A stretch of DNA of 64,000 nt, from NCBI GenBank assembly GCA_023433705.1, contig JAEYUC010000007.1, positions 1-64,000 on the forward strand, given 5' to 3'. Source of the stretch: Pseudomonadota bacterium. Its GTDB lineage: Bacteria > Pseudomonadota > Gammaproteobacteria > Steroidobacterales > Steroidobacteraceae. A program made the position numbers and the translations under genes. The notes under the pieces are model-generated. The model was not told where the DNA came from and did no database searches. It worked only from the letters and a program-made list of their open reading frames with translations. This document shows positions 37,913 to 46,871 of the stretch, piece after piece (position 1 is the first letter of the stretch; each line of letters opens with the position of its first letter).

Positions 37913-39697
37913 TCAGGCCGTTTGAGCGAGATCGCCGAATTGCAGCGAGGCGAGCCGCGCGTACAGCGCATTGGTACGCAGCAGGTCGGCATGGCGGCCG
38001 ATGCCGACGATGCGCCCGCGGTCGATCACGACGATGCGGTCGGAGTTCACGGCCGTCGCGAGCCGGTGCGCGATCACGAGCGTGGTGCGGTTGCGCATGA
38101 GCTTCTCGAGCGCGTCCTGCACCAGCCGTTCGCTCTCCGAATCGAGCGAGCTGGTCGCCTCGTCGAGCAGCAGGATCGGCGGATTCTTGAGGATCGCGCG
38201 TGCGATCGCGATGCGCTGTTTCTGGCCGCCGGAGAGCCGCGCGCCCTTCTCGCCGAGGAACGTGTCGTAGCCGTCCGGTAGTTTGGAGATGAACTCGTCG
38301 GCCGCGGCCGCGCGCGCCGCCTCCACGATTTCGGCGTCGCTCGCGCCGGGCCGGCCGTAACGAATGTTCTCGCGCGCGCTCGCGCCGAAGATCATCGTGT
38401 CCTGCGGCACGAGCCCGATGCGCGCGCGCACCGCGGACGGATCGGCCCGCGCGATGTCGACTCCGTCTACCAGGATGCGTCCCGATGTCGGCTCCCAGAA
38501 TCGCAAGAGCAACTGGAATACCGTGCTCTTGCCCGCGCCCGACGGTCCCACGAACGCGACGTTCTCGCCGGGCGCGATGTCCAGGTCGAAGTCGTCGAGC
38601 GCACGCGAGTGCGGCCGCGACGGGTAGTTGAAAGACAGGTGTTCGAAGCGGATGGCCCCGCGCGGCGCGGCCAGCGGCTGCGGATTCGCGGGCGCCTCGA
38701 TCTTGGGCCGCGATTCCAGCAGTTCGACGGTGCGCTCCATCGCGCCGGCGGCGCGCTGCAGCTCGCCCCACATCTCCGACAGCGCGGCGACCGAGCTCGC
38801 CATGAAGATGGCGTAGCTCAGGAACTGCGCGAGTTCACCGCCGGTCATGCTGCCGTCGAGCACCGAGCGCGCGCCGAGCCAGAGCACCAGCGTCACGGAC
38901 GAGAACATGCAAACTACCGCGGCCCCGAGCATCCAGGCACGCACGCGCATGCGCCGGATGGCGGTATCGAAACTTTCGCGCACCGCGCTGTCGTAGCGCT
39001 CGCCGTGCAACGCTTCGAGTGTGTAGGCCTGCACGGTCTGGATGGCATTCAGGGTTTCGCCCGCGAGGCCGGACGTGTCCGCCACGCGATCCTGCGACTC
39101 GCGCGACAGCTTGCGCACGCGCCGGCCGAAAAAGAGCATCGGCACGAGCACCGTCGGAATGAGCACCAGGATGATGAGCGCGAGTTTCAGGCTCGTGAAC
39201 AGCAGCAGCGCCAGCGAGCCGATGAAAGCGATGGTGTTGCGCAACAGTATCGAGAGCCCCGCGCCCGAGATCGACTGGATCAGCGTGGTGTCGGTGGTCA
39301 GTCGCGAGAGCACCTCGCCGGTCTTCGTCACCTCGAAGAACGCCGGATCCATGCGGATCACGCGCCGGTAGACCGCGCTGCGGATGTCCGCGACCACGCG
39401 CTCGCCTATCCAGCCGACCAGGTAAAAACGCAGGCTCGCGAACGCGGCGAACACGCCGGCGGCTACGAGCAGCAGCAGGAAATACCGGTCGATGGCCGCG
39501 GCGTTGGCCGCGGTGAACCCCTCGTCGATGACGTTGCGCAGCGCCATCGGCAACGCGAGCATCGCGGCGGCGGCGATCAGCAACGCGAGCAGCGCCAGCA
39601 CCATGCGCGCGCGATACGGCGCCAGGAACGGCAGCAGCGCGCGGAGGGGTTTGAGAGACCGGGACTTGGGTCTTTCTGAGGAGTCAGGTTGGGTCAC
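37913..39697 (-). CDS. ABC exporter, fused membrane-ATPase (MsbA/LmrA type)
   Basis: 594 residues starting at GTG (39697) inside the preceding gene (14-bp overlap). N-terminal half has six transmembrane helices (LLALLIAAAAMLALPMALRNVIDEGF; YFLLLLVAAGVFAAFASLRFYLVG; and so on). C-terminal half is the nucleotide-binding domain: Walker A VGPSGAGKST near 395, Q-loop VPQDTMIFG, signature LSGGQKQRIAIARAIL, Walker B PPILLLDEATSSLD, H-switch IAHRLAT. Homodimeric exporter of lipids or drugs; substrate unknown. Third gene of the ppc operon. Confidence 0.95.
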   Translation of the reverse strand: MTQPDSSERPKSRSLKPLRALLPFLAPYRARMVLALLALLIAAAAMLALPMALRNVIDEGFTAANAAAIDRYFLLLLVAAGVFAAFASLRFYLVGWIGERVVADIRSAVYRRVIRMDPAFFEVTKTGEVLSRLTTDTTLIQSISGAGLSILLRNTIAFIGSLALLLFTSLKLALIILVLIPTVLVPMLFFGRRVRKLSRESQDRVADTSGLAGETLNAIQTVQAYTLEALHGERYDSAVRESFDTAIRRMRVRAWMLGAAVVCMFSSVTLVLWLGARSVLDGSMTGGELAQFLSYAIFMASSVAALSEMWGELQRAAGAMERTVELLESRPKIEAPANPQPLAAPRGAIRFEHLSFNYPSRPHSRALDDFDLDIAPGENVAFVGPSGAGKSTVFQLLLRFWEPTSGRILVDGVDIARADPSAVRARIGLVPQDTMIFGASARENIRYGRPGASDAEIVEAARAAAADEFISKLPDGYDTFLGEKGARLSGGQKQRIAIARAILKNPPILLLDEATSSLDSESERLVQDALEKLMRNRTTLVIAHRLATAVNSDRIVVIDRGRIVGIGRHADLLRTNALYARLASLQFGDLAQTA

Positions 39698-40022
39698 GGA
39701 ACTTGAGTTTCCCCAGGTTCAGTTCCCACCACATGCGAAAGTCGCCCGCGAGACTGTAGAACGGATGACGAAAGGTGGCCGGCCGGTTGTGCTCGAAGCG
39801 GAAATGACCGACCCACGCAAACGCGTAGCCGCAGACGAGCGCCGCGAGCACCCACGCAAACTCGTTGGTAACGATCGCCGCGATCAGGCACAACACCGCG
39901 CACCACGTGCCGGTGAAATGCAGAGCGCGCGAGGCCGGGTGGCGATGCTCGCTCAGGTAAAAGGGATAGAACTCCGCGAAACTGCGGAAGCCCGAGTCCT
40001 TCGGTGCGGCCTGGATTCCCAT
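39684..40022 (-). CDS. DUF962 / Mpo1-like membrane protein
   Basis: 112 residues. DUF962 signature: FRSFAEFYPFYLSEHRHPASRALHFTGTWCAVLCLIAAIVTNEFAWVLAALVCGYAFAWVGHFRFEHNRPATFRHPFYSLAGDFRMWWE, with two hydrophobic hairpin segments and the conserved His residues (HxxxxSRALHFxG, GHFxxEHNRPATF). The yeast member Mpo1 is an Fe-dependent dioxygenase acting in 2-hydroxy fatty acid alpha-oxidation. Lies 12 bp after ppc and overlaps the ABC gene. Confidence 0.92.
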   Translation of the reverse strand: MGIQAAPKDSGFRSFAEFYPFYLSEHRHPASRALHFTGTWCAVLCLIAAIVTNEFAWVLAALVCGYAFAWVGHFRFEHNRPATFRHPFYSLAGDFRMWWELNLGKLKFRDPT

Positions 40023-40034
40023 GACTGGCCTTCA

Positions 40035-42758
40035 TCATCCGGTACTCTGCAGCCCTTCGGCAATGCCCGCGATGCAGGCGAGCAGCGCCTCGAACAGTTC
40101 GCGATCCTGCCGCCCCGTTTCCCTCCATCGCCTTAGTAGATCGACCTGCAGCAGATTGATCGGGTCCACGTAGGGGTTGCGCAACGCGATGGCGCGCTGC
40201 AGCGTCGGGTCGCGATCGAGCAACGCCTCGGTCTGCTTCACGAGCAGCACCTGGTCGCGAACCTGCCGGAACTCCTCGCGCACGCGCGCGGCGAAGCGTC
40301 CCTGACCCGGCGCCGCCAGTTCCTCGTAGGCGGCCGCGATCTCCAGGTCCGCGCGCGCCAGCGAGGCCTCGAGATCGTCGATCAACGTGGTGAAGAAGGT
40401 CCACTCCGCGTAGGCGGACCGGGCGGTAGCTAGTCCGAATTCGTCGATCGCCTCCTTGAGGCCCGCGCCCGCGCCGTACCAGCCCGGCAACATGTGCCGC
40501 GACTGTGTCCAGGCGAACACCCACGGAACGGCGCGCAGCGCATCGAACCCGTCCTTGCCCGGCCGCACCGCGGGGCGCGACCCGATCTGCATGCGCGCGA
40601 TCACGTCGAACGGCGTGACGGCCTGGAACCATGCGTAGAGCTCGGCGTCGCCGTGCACGAATCGCCGGTATTGCTGGCGGCTGACCGCGGCGAGCCGCGC
40701 CGCGAAGCCGACCTGTTCCGGACCGGGTGCCAGGCCGTGCGCGTTGCCGCCCAGGCTGCTCGCGAGCGCGTTGAATGCCCGCTCGAGCGTCCGCATCGCG
40801 ATGGGCCTGAGCCCGTAACCCTGGTTGATGACCTCGCCCTGCTCGGTGAGCCGCAGGACGCCATTGATCGTGCCGGCGGGGGCCGTGCGCACCAGCGAAT
40901 CGATGCGCGATCCGCCGCGCGCGATGCTGCCGCCGCGCGCGTGGAAGATCACGTGACGCTCGTTCGCGGCGGCGAGCGCCGCGGACAGGTCCGCCTGCGC
41001 GCGATACGCGGCGAAACGCGCGGCGCAGATGCCAGCCTCCTTGTTGGGATCGGAGTATCCGATCAGCGCGCACTGCGTATTGCCGCGCGCCTCGAGATGC
41101 CGGCGGTACAGCGGATCGCCCAGCAGCGTGCGCATGACCTCGCCGCAACGCTCGAGCGACTCGACGGATTCGAACATCGGCGCGATGTCGACGGCGATCT
41201 CGCCGCTCACGCGGTCGTACGCCTCCGCCCAGCGCGCGAGCAGCAGCGGCGCGAGCACGTCGTCGGCGCCGTTCGTGCCGCTCACGACGTAGTAGCCGAT
41301 CGCATCCTTTCCGTAGCGATGCCGCGCCTGGATGATCGCTTCGAACACGCCGATCGTGCGTCGTCCGAGCGCATCGAGCTCGACTTTCACGCCGGCGTCG
41401 CGCTCGATCGCCTGCACGAGCAGGTCGTGCCGCTCGGCCGCGGAGCGCGCGAGCCATTGCGGATCGTCCAGGCCCTGGCCGATCACGCGGTGATGCACTT
41501 CCGCCTGCTGCCGCAGGTCGAGTCCGGCGAGATGAAAACCGAAGGTTTCGACCCGGCGGATCAGCCGCTGGACATTGCCCCAGCCTGCGTAATAGCCGCG
41601 ATTCGCGCGCAGCGACGCGGAGATGAGCTTCAGATCGCGCAGGAACTGTTGCGGGCCTTCATAGGCGTTCGGGCGCTGATCGTAGGTGAGCCGCAGACGC
41701 TCGCCGATCTGACCGAGGAAGACGCGATACGGCATGCGGTCGTGGCGCGCCGGCGTGATGCCGAGCGCACCCGGGATGAGCGTCGAGTACTGATCGATGC
41801 GCTGCGTGAGCTCCGGCATCACGGTGCTGCGGCTCGCGCTCTGGGAGAGCAGCTGCGCGAGCGACTGGCACTCCATGAAGTACGCGTTGACGATGACCTG
41901 CTGCTGGCGCGCGAGCGTTTCGCGGATGGTCTTCGCGTGCACGTCCGGATTGCCGTCCATGTCGCCGCCCACCCACGTGCCGAAGCGGATGATGTTGGGC
42001 AGCTCGAGCGACTCGGGCAGGACGCCGTACAACTTGCCGATCGCTTCGGCCAACTCGTCGTAGAACGCCGGCACGATGGGGTACAGGATTTCCGCGAGGT
42101 AGAACACCACGTGCTCGCGTTCGTCGGCGACCGTGAGACGCTCGCGCGGGTGATCCTCGGTCTGCCACGCGGTGGTGATCTCCGTGCGCACCCGGCTCCA
42201 GTTCTGCCGCAGCTCCTGCGGGGCGAGGGTCGGATCGAGCCGATCGAGCAGTAGTTCGGCGATGCGCTGGTTCTTGCGCAGCATCGTGCGGCGCGCGCTT
42301 TCGGTGGGATGCGCCGTGAAGACGGGCTCGATGCTGATCCGGCGCAGCAGGTCCAGCACCTGCGCGAGCGTGAGGCCGCGCGCCTTGAGATCGATGAGCG
42401 CCGCTTCGACGCCGCCCGGCTGCGCCCGCTCGCTCGCTTCGAGGAAATATCCGCGGCGTCGCCGGATGCGATGCACCTTCTCGGCGAGATTGACCGCGCG
42501 GAACCACATCGAGAATGCGCGCGCCAGGTCGCGGGCGACCTGCGGCGCACGACCGCGCAGCTGCACCGATAGTTCGGCCGCCGCTTCCTTGTCGCCGGAG
42601 CGCCGGCGGATGGACAGGCGCCGGTCCTTTTCGACCAGGTCGAACAAGACGTCGCCGCCCTGGTCCTTGAGCACGTCGCCCACCAGCGCGCCGAGCACGT
42701 GCACGTCGTCGCGCAGCGCGGAATGCTTGGCAGGGAACTGGATGTCGTCGCGCCTCAC
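40035..42758 (-). CDS. ppc: Phosphoenolpyruvate carboxylase
   Basis: 907 residues from a GTG at 42758. Catalytic His in VFTAHPTESARR; FGTWVGGDMDGNP; GYSDPNKEAGICAARF; glycine-rich loop FHARGGSIARGGSR (Ala in two positions where E. coli has Gly); C-terminus complete (EGLQSTG, matching the conserved ...TG end). Fixes bicarbonate onto PEP to form oxaloacetate, an anaplerotic role. First gene of a three-gene unit with the Mpo1-like and ABC genes; divergent from the EamA transporter with 65 bp between starts. Confidence 0.97.
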   Translation of the reverse strand: MRRDDIQFPAKHSALRDDVHVLGALVGDVLKDQGGDVLFDLVEKDRRLSIRRRSGDKEAAAELSVQLRGRAPQVARDLARAFSMWFRAVNLAEKVHRIRRRRGYFLEASERAQPGGVEAALIDLKARGLTLAQVLDLLRRISIEPVFTAHPTESARRTMLRKNQRIAELLLDRLDPTLAPQELRQNWSRVRTEITTAWQTEDHPRERLTVADEREHVVFYLAEILYPIVPAFYDELAEAIGKLYGVLPESLELPNIIRFGTWVGGDMDGNPDVHAKTIRETLARQQQVIVNAYFMECQSLAQLLSQSASRSTVMPELTQRIDQYSTLIPGALGITPARHDRMPYRVFLGQIGERLRLTYDQRPNAYEGPQQFLRDLKLISASLRANRGYYAGWGNVQRLIRRVETFGFHLAGLDLRQQAEVHHRVIGQGLDDPQWLARSAAERHDLLVQAIERDAGVKVELDALGRRTIGVFEAIIQARHRYGKDAIGYYVVSGTNGADDVLAPLLLARWAEAYDRVSGEIAVDIAPMFESVESLERCGEVMRTLLGDPLYRRHLEARGNTQCALIGYSDPNKEAGICAARFAAYRAQADLSAALAAANERHVIFHARGGSIARGGSRIDSLVRTAPAGTINGVLRLTEQGEVINQGYGLRPIAMRTLERAFNALASSLGGNAHGLAPGPEQVGFAARLAAVSRQQYRRFVHGDAELYAWFQAVTPFDVIARMQIGSRPAVRPGKDGFDALRAVPWVFAWTQSRHMLPGWYGAGAGLKEAIDEFGLATARSAYAEWTFFTTLIDDLEASLARADLEIAAAYEELAAPGQGRFAARVREEFRQVRDQVLLVKQTEALLDRDPTLQRAIALRNPYVDPINLLQVDLLRRWRETGRQDRELFEALLACIAGIAEGLQSTG

Positions 42759-42823
42759 GAGGCGCGGAATTCTACAGGGATTGCCTGACCTCGCGTATCG
42801 TCACGGCCGAGGTATCAGCCAAC

Positions 42824-43750
42824 TTGACCCAACCATCACGCGACCGGATCGGAATGCTCTTCGTGGCGGGCGCCGCCATGTTGTTCGCGAGCAAGGGATT
42901 GTTCGCCAAGGCGCTGTACCAGCGCGGCGTCGGCTTCGAACTGCTGGTCACGGTGCGCGCGGTGCTCGCGATGCCGCTGTTCGCATGGGTGGCCTGGCGC
43001 GGCGGCCCGGGATCGGCGACTTCCGCCGGGACGCCTCCCTTGCGCGCGCACGCCGTCTGGGCCGCGGTCGCCGCCGGCGCGGTCTGCTACTACGTGGGCG
43101 CGCTCGTGGATTTCTGGGCGCTCACGATGATCGACGCCTCGATCGAACGCGTACTGCTGTTCAGTTACCCGGCGATGGTCGTGTTGATCGATTCTTGCCT
43201 GCGGCGGCGGATGCCACGGCGCGGCGTGTTCGCGGCGATGCTGGTCACGTACGTCGGCATCTTCTTCGCGATGGGCGGCATCGACGTCGCCGAGTTGCGC
43301 GACAACCTGTTCGGCGCCGCGCTGGTGCTGGTCGGCGCGCTCACGACGGCTATCTACTTCCTGATCGGCGCGCGTTACACGCACGAGCTCGGCAGCGCGC
43401 GCTTCGCGGCCATCGCCATGGGTTCGGCCGCGCTGATGCTCGCGCTGCACTTCGCGCTGTTCCGCCCGCTCGGCGAACTCGCGGCGCTGGGCGGGCCCGA
43501 CTGGACGCTGCTCGTCATCCTCGCGATTGCCTGCATGTTCCTGCCGGGCCTGATGCAGGCCGAGGGAATGCGCCGCGTCGGCGCGCAGCGTGCGGCGATC
43601 GGCAGCACCGTGGGACCTCCCACCACCATCGTCCTGGCGACGCTGTTCTTCGCCGAACGGCTCACGGCCTGGCAGCTCGTGGGCAGCGCGATGATCGTCG
43701 GCAGCGTGCTGCTGCTCAGCCTCGACAAGGCGCCGCCCTCCGGCGACTGA
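42824..43750 (+). CDS. EamA/DMT family transporter
   Basis: 308 residues from a TTG (42824); ATG at 42854 (residue 11) is an alternative, and no strong ribosome site separates the two. Two EamA repeats with about ten hydrophobic helices: GMLFVAGAAMLFASKGLFAKALYQRGV at the start and TLLVILAIACMFLPGLMQAEGMRRVGAQRAAIGSTVGPPTTIVLATLFFAERL near the end. Exports metabolites or amino acids in known members; substrate here unknown. Shares a 65-bp divergent region with ppc. Confidence 0.88.
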   Translation: MTQPSRDRIGMLFVAGAAMLFASKGLFAKALYQRGVGFELLVTVRAVLAMPLFAWVAWRGGPGSATSAGTPPLRAHAVWAAVAAGAVCYYVGALVDFWALTMIDASIERVLLFSYPAMVVLIDSCLRRRMPRRGVFAAMLVTYVGIFFAMGGIDVAELRDNLFGAALVLVGALTTAIYFLIGARYTHELGSARFAAIAMGSAALMLALHFALFRPLGELAALGGPDWTLLVILAIACMFLPGLMQAEGMRRVGAQRAAIGSTVGPPTTIVLATLFFAERLTAWQLVGSAMIVGSVLLLSLDKAPPSGD

Positions 43751-43762
43751 ATTTGCTCCTTC

Positions 43763-44239
43763 TCAGTCTGGGGATTCGCCGCGAAACCAGGCGCTCGAAG
43801 GCCCGGTGAATAGCATCACCACCGCCGCGATCTGCAGCAGGATCTGCGCGACGGCCGCCACGATTCCCACGATCGGCGCCTGCGCATGGTCCAGGTTCGC
43901 GAGGATCGACATCGCCGAAAACGGCAGGCCGATCAGGAACGCGACCAGGTAGGTGATGCGTGCCCAGTTGTGACCCCGCTCGATCATCGCGACCAGGAAC
44001 GCGGTCAGCGCCCAGACGGCCGTGATCACGCCGGCGACCACGAACATGAAAGGCGGGAAAAGCCGGAACAGCCGCCACAGGAACGTGAGCGCCCCGGCCT
44101 GGATGAGCAGCGTCAGCCAGAGCAGGCCCACCGCGATGGCGACCTGGCCCGGTCGCGGGCCGCGCTCTTCCCCGCTCGGCGGCACGTCGATCAGTTGCGC
44201 CTGGGGCGCGCGGTATGGATTGTCGGCGGCGTCGTTCAT
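43763..44239 (-). CDS. Small four-helix membrane protein, unknown function
   Basis: 158 residues from the ATG at 44239, preceded by GGGAG 6 bp upstream. It begins NDAADNPYRAPQAQLID, an N-terminal NPYxAP-type motif seen in many small uncharacterised bacterial membrane proteins, then four hydrophobic segments (VAIAVGLLWLTLLIQAGALTFLW; FMFVVAGVITAVWALTAFLVAMI; ITYLVAFLIGLPFSAMSIL; IVGIVAAVAQILLQIAAVVMLF). Converges with the EamA gene and follows the Kef-type gene by 29 bp. Confidence 0.8.
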   Translation of the reverse strand: MNDAADNPYRAPQAQLIDVPPSGEERGPRPGQVAIAVGLLWLTLLIQAGALTFLWRLFRLFPPFMFVVAGVITAVWALTAFLVAMIERGHNWARITYLVAFLIGLPFSAMSILANLDHAQAPIVGIVAAVAQILLQIAAVVMLFTGPSSAWFRGESPD

Positions 44240-44268
44240 CGTTGACTCCCATCGTCCTGACTGACTGA

Positions 44269-46239
44269 TCAGCCCGCGAGCAGCACCGCCTCGGCGTGTT
44301 CGAGCTGCTCGGGCGTGCCGTACAGGACCACGACGTCCCCTTCCATGAGCTGCGTGTCGCCGGACGGGTCGCGTCCCAGGATTCCCTGGCGCCGGATGCC
44401 GGTGAAAGCCACCTGCGCGCCCGCGCCGCGTACGTCGTCGACGGCCTTGCCGATACACCACGAACCCGGCGGCACCACCACCGAGCGCACCTGCTCTTCG
44501 AAGGGCGCATCGTCCGCGCCGTCGCCGCGCGCGATCACGTTGCGCAGCATCTCGTAACGGTTGGCGCGCAGTTCCTCCACCGAGCGCATGACGTGCGCCG
44601 CGGGAACCTGCAGCGACATGAGCACGTGCGACGCCAGCATGAGACTGGCTTCGAAGGCTTCGGGAACGACTTCGGTGGCGCCCGCCTCCTTGAGCTCGCG
44701 CGAGCGCGTGTCGTCGGCGGTGCGCACCAGCACCGGCACGTCGGCGCGCACCCGGCGCAGCGCCTTGACGATCGCGAGCGCGATGCGCGGATCGGAAAAC
44801 GAGATGACGACCGCGTTCGCATTCGCGAGCCCGACTTCCTCGAGCACGTGTTCGTCGGCCGAATCGCCGTAGACCACCGGCTGGCCGATCTGTCGCGCCG
44901 CGCGCACGCGCACTGGATCGAGATCGATGGCGATGTATTCGAACCCTTGCGCTTCGAGCACGCGCGCCACGTTCTGGCCCACGCGGCCGAACCCGCACAG
45001 GATCACGTGCTCGCGGCGCGCGACGGCCTGCGTGACCGCATCCTCGCGCTCGATGGCGGTCTTCGGCGGCCCGCGCTCACCGAGCAACAACCGCGCGATC
45101 CGCTTGTTGTTGGACAGAATCAGCGGCGAGGACACCATGGCGACCACCACCGCCACCAGCATCGGCCGCGCGATCGCGGGATCGATGGCGCGGTTCTGCA
45201 GCAGCAGCGTCAGCAGCGCGATGCCGAACTCGCCGCCCACCGCCAGCGTGAGTCCGGTGCGCAGCGCCTTGAAGTTGGAATCCACGAACAGGCGCGTGGC
45301 AAGCGCCGCGACGAACGCCTTGATGGTGATCATCGCGACCGCCAGCGCGAGGATCAGCCAGAACTCGGCCCACAACTCGTGGTAGTCGAGCAGGATGCCG
45401 ACGGAGATGAAGAACAGGCCCAGCAGGATGTCGCGGAACGGGCGGATGACGCTGTCGACCTGGTGGCTGTACTCGGTTTCGGCCAGCATCATTCCCGCGA
45501 GGAAGGCGCCGAGCGCCATGGAGAGTCCGGCGATCTGTGAGGCCCAGGCCGCGGCCAGCGCGACCAGCAGCACCGCGAGCGTGAAGAGCTCGCGCAGCCG
45601 GCTGTTGGCGATCACGTAGAGCAACGGCCGCAGCAGCCAGCGGCCCGCCGCCAGCACGACCAGCACGGCGATCGTTCCTTCGAGGACGAGACGCGCGACC
45701 GCGGACACACCGAATGCCTCGCTGCCCGGCGCGAGCGCCGATGCCAGCGCCAGGAACGGAACCACCGCGATGTCCTGGAACAACACGACGCTGAACGCGA
45801 GGCGCCCATGCGTGCGGTTGAGCTCGGCGCGTTCGGCGAGCAGCGGCACGATGAGCACCGTGGAGCTCATCGCGACCACACCGCCGATCACGATGCTCTG
45901 CGGCCAGGGCAGCCCGAACAGGTGCACGATGGGCGCGACGACGACTGTCGTGCCGAGGACTTGCAGGGACCCGAGCCCGAACACCTCGCGGCGCATCGCC
46001 ACCATGCGCGGCCACGAGAACTCGAGGCCGAGCGTGAACAACAGGAACACCACGCCCAGCTCCGCGAGCAGGTGCGTGGTCTCGGATTCGGGGAACACCC
46101 CCGCCGCGTGCGGCCCGAGCGCCAGGCCGACCGCCACGTAGCCCAGGATCGTGGGAAGCCCCAGCCGTCGCGCCAGGGTGACGACGAACACCGAGGCGGC
46201 TAACAGGACGATGATGAGTACGAGAGGCGATTCGGACAT
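44269..46239 (-). CDS. Kef-type cation/proton antiporter (CPA2) with TrkA-N and TrkA-C
   Basis: 656 residues. Residues 1-380: CPA2 membrane domain (LGLPTILGYVAVGLALGPHAAG, FLLFTLGLEFSW, LFFISVGILLDY, GGEFGIALLTLLL). Residues ~410-540: TrkA-N Rossmann domain (HVILCGFGRVGQNVARVLEAQGFEYIAIDLD). Residues ~570-650: TrkA-C (VVPPGSWCIGKAVDDVRGAGAQVAFTGIRRQG). Proteins of this KefB/KefC/YbaL type export K+ in exchange for protons during electrophile or pH stress. No KefF/KefG partner nearby. Confidence 0.94.
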   Translation of the reverse strand: MSESPLVLIIVLLAASVFVVTLARRLGLPTILGYVAVGLALGPHAAGVFPESETTHLLAELGVVFLLFTLGLEFSWPRMVAMRREVFGLGSLQVLGTTVVVAPIVHLFGLPWPQSIVIGGVVAMSSTVLIVPLLAERAELNRTHGRLAFSVVLFQDIAVVPFLALASALAPGSEAFGVSAVARLVLEGTIAVLVVLAAGRWLLRPLLYVIANSRLRELFTLAVLLVALAAAWASQIAGLSMALGAFLAGMMLAETEYSHQVDSVIRPFRDILLGLFFISVGILLDYHELWAEFWLILALAVAMITIKAFVAALATRLFVDSNFKALRTGLTLAVGGEFGIALLTLLLQNRAIDPAIARPMLVAVVVAMVSSPLILSNNKRIARLLLGERGPPKTAIEREDAVTQAVARREHVILCGFGRVGQNVARVLEAQGFEYIAIDLDPVRVRAARQIGQPVVYGDSADEHVLEEVGLANANAVVISFSDPRIALAIVKALRRVRADVPVLVRTADDTRSRELKEAGATEVVPEAFEASLMLASHVLMSLQVPAAHVMRSVEELRANRYEMLRNVIARGDGADDAPFEEQVRSVVVPPGSWCIGKAVDDVRGAGAQVAFTGIRRQGILGRDPSGDTQLMEGDVVVLYGTPEQLEHAEAVLLAG

Positions 46240-46284
46240 CCGGCCCGGAAGTTAGCATGGGGCCGAACTTCATTTCCCGGCAAC

Positions 46285-46309
46285 GGTGCCGGATTTCGGG
46301 TCCGGCACC
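46285..46309. terminator. Hairpin between Kef-type and AhpD-like genes
   Basis: Perfect nine-base-pair stem GGTGCCGGA / TCCGGCACC with a seven-base loop. It lies 20 bp past the stop of the AhpD-like gene and upstream of the Kef-type start. The stem shares GGTGCC...GGCACC ends with the large palindromes but is much shorter. No clean T-run in either direction. Confidence 0.5.
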
Positions 46310-46328
46310 CTTTGCCCTGAAGTGGGTA

Positions 46329-46799
46329 TCACCCCACCTTCCTGAACATGCCCGGCTGGTAATCGCCGGCCGGCGTGCGGAAGCCTATGTTCAACCTGTT
46401 CCAACCATTGATCGCGATGATGGCCAGCGTGAGATGGGCCAGTTCGGCATCGCTGAACTGCGAGCGCGCGAGCTCGTAGTCCTCATCCGGTGCATGTCCT
46501 TCGGCGATCAACGTCAGTGCCTCGGTCCAGGCCAGCGCGGCGCGTTCGCGCTCGCTGTACAGGTGTTCGGCCTCGCGCCATGCGTCGAGAAGATAGAGGC
46601 GCTGCTCGGTTTCTCCGGCGGCGCGCGCATCCTTGGCGTGCATGTCGAGGCAATATGCACATCCGTTTACTTGCGAGGCGCGCATCTTCACGAGTTCGAG
46701 CAGCGGGTGTTCGAGGCCGGATTCGTTGACGACCTTCTGCATGGCGAACAAGGCATGCGCAACCTGCGGCGAAGCTTTCAACCAGTCGAGACGTTTCAT
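46329..46799 (-). CDS. Carboxymuconolactone decarboxylase / AhpD-like protein
   Basis: 156 residues from the ATG at 46799 (AGGAG 6 bp upstream). AhpD-type active site CAYCLDMH in RASQVNGCAYCLDMHAKDARAAGE near residue 48, followed by the conserved helix FSDAELAHLTLAIIAINGWNRLNIGF. Possible peroxidase-like thiol activity. Such genes are the C class of the COE group that accompanies ECF41 sigma factors, and the upstream sequence matches the ECF41 promoter. Directly downstream of the sigma gene. Confidence 0.93.
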   Translation of the reverse strand: MKRLDWLKASPQVAHALFAMQKVVNESGLEHPLLELVKMRASQVNGCAYCLDMHAKDARAAGETEQRLYLLDAWREAEHLYSERERAALAWTEALTLIAEGHAPDEDYELARSQFSDAELAHLTLAIIAINGWNRLNIGFRTPAGDYQPGMFRKVG

Positions 46800-46832
46800 G
46801 GGTGACTCCTTTTCACTCGATGTCACCCCGTA

Positions 46833-46859
46833 GACGGAACGGGACGTGCGGCTGTGACA
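46833..46859 (-). promoter_or_regulatory. ECF41-type promoter for the AhpD-like gene
   Basis: On the minus strand TGTCACA (46859-46853), 16 bases, then CGTC (46836-46833), about 34 bp before the ATG. This matches the -35/-10 pattern known for ECF41 sigma factors and is identical in words and spacing to the site in front of the sigma gene. Confidence 0.75.
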
Positions 46860-46871
46860 GTCCGCGGAAGA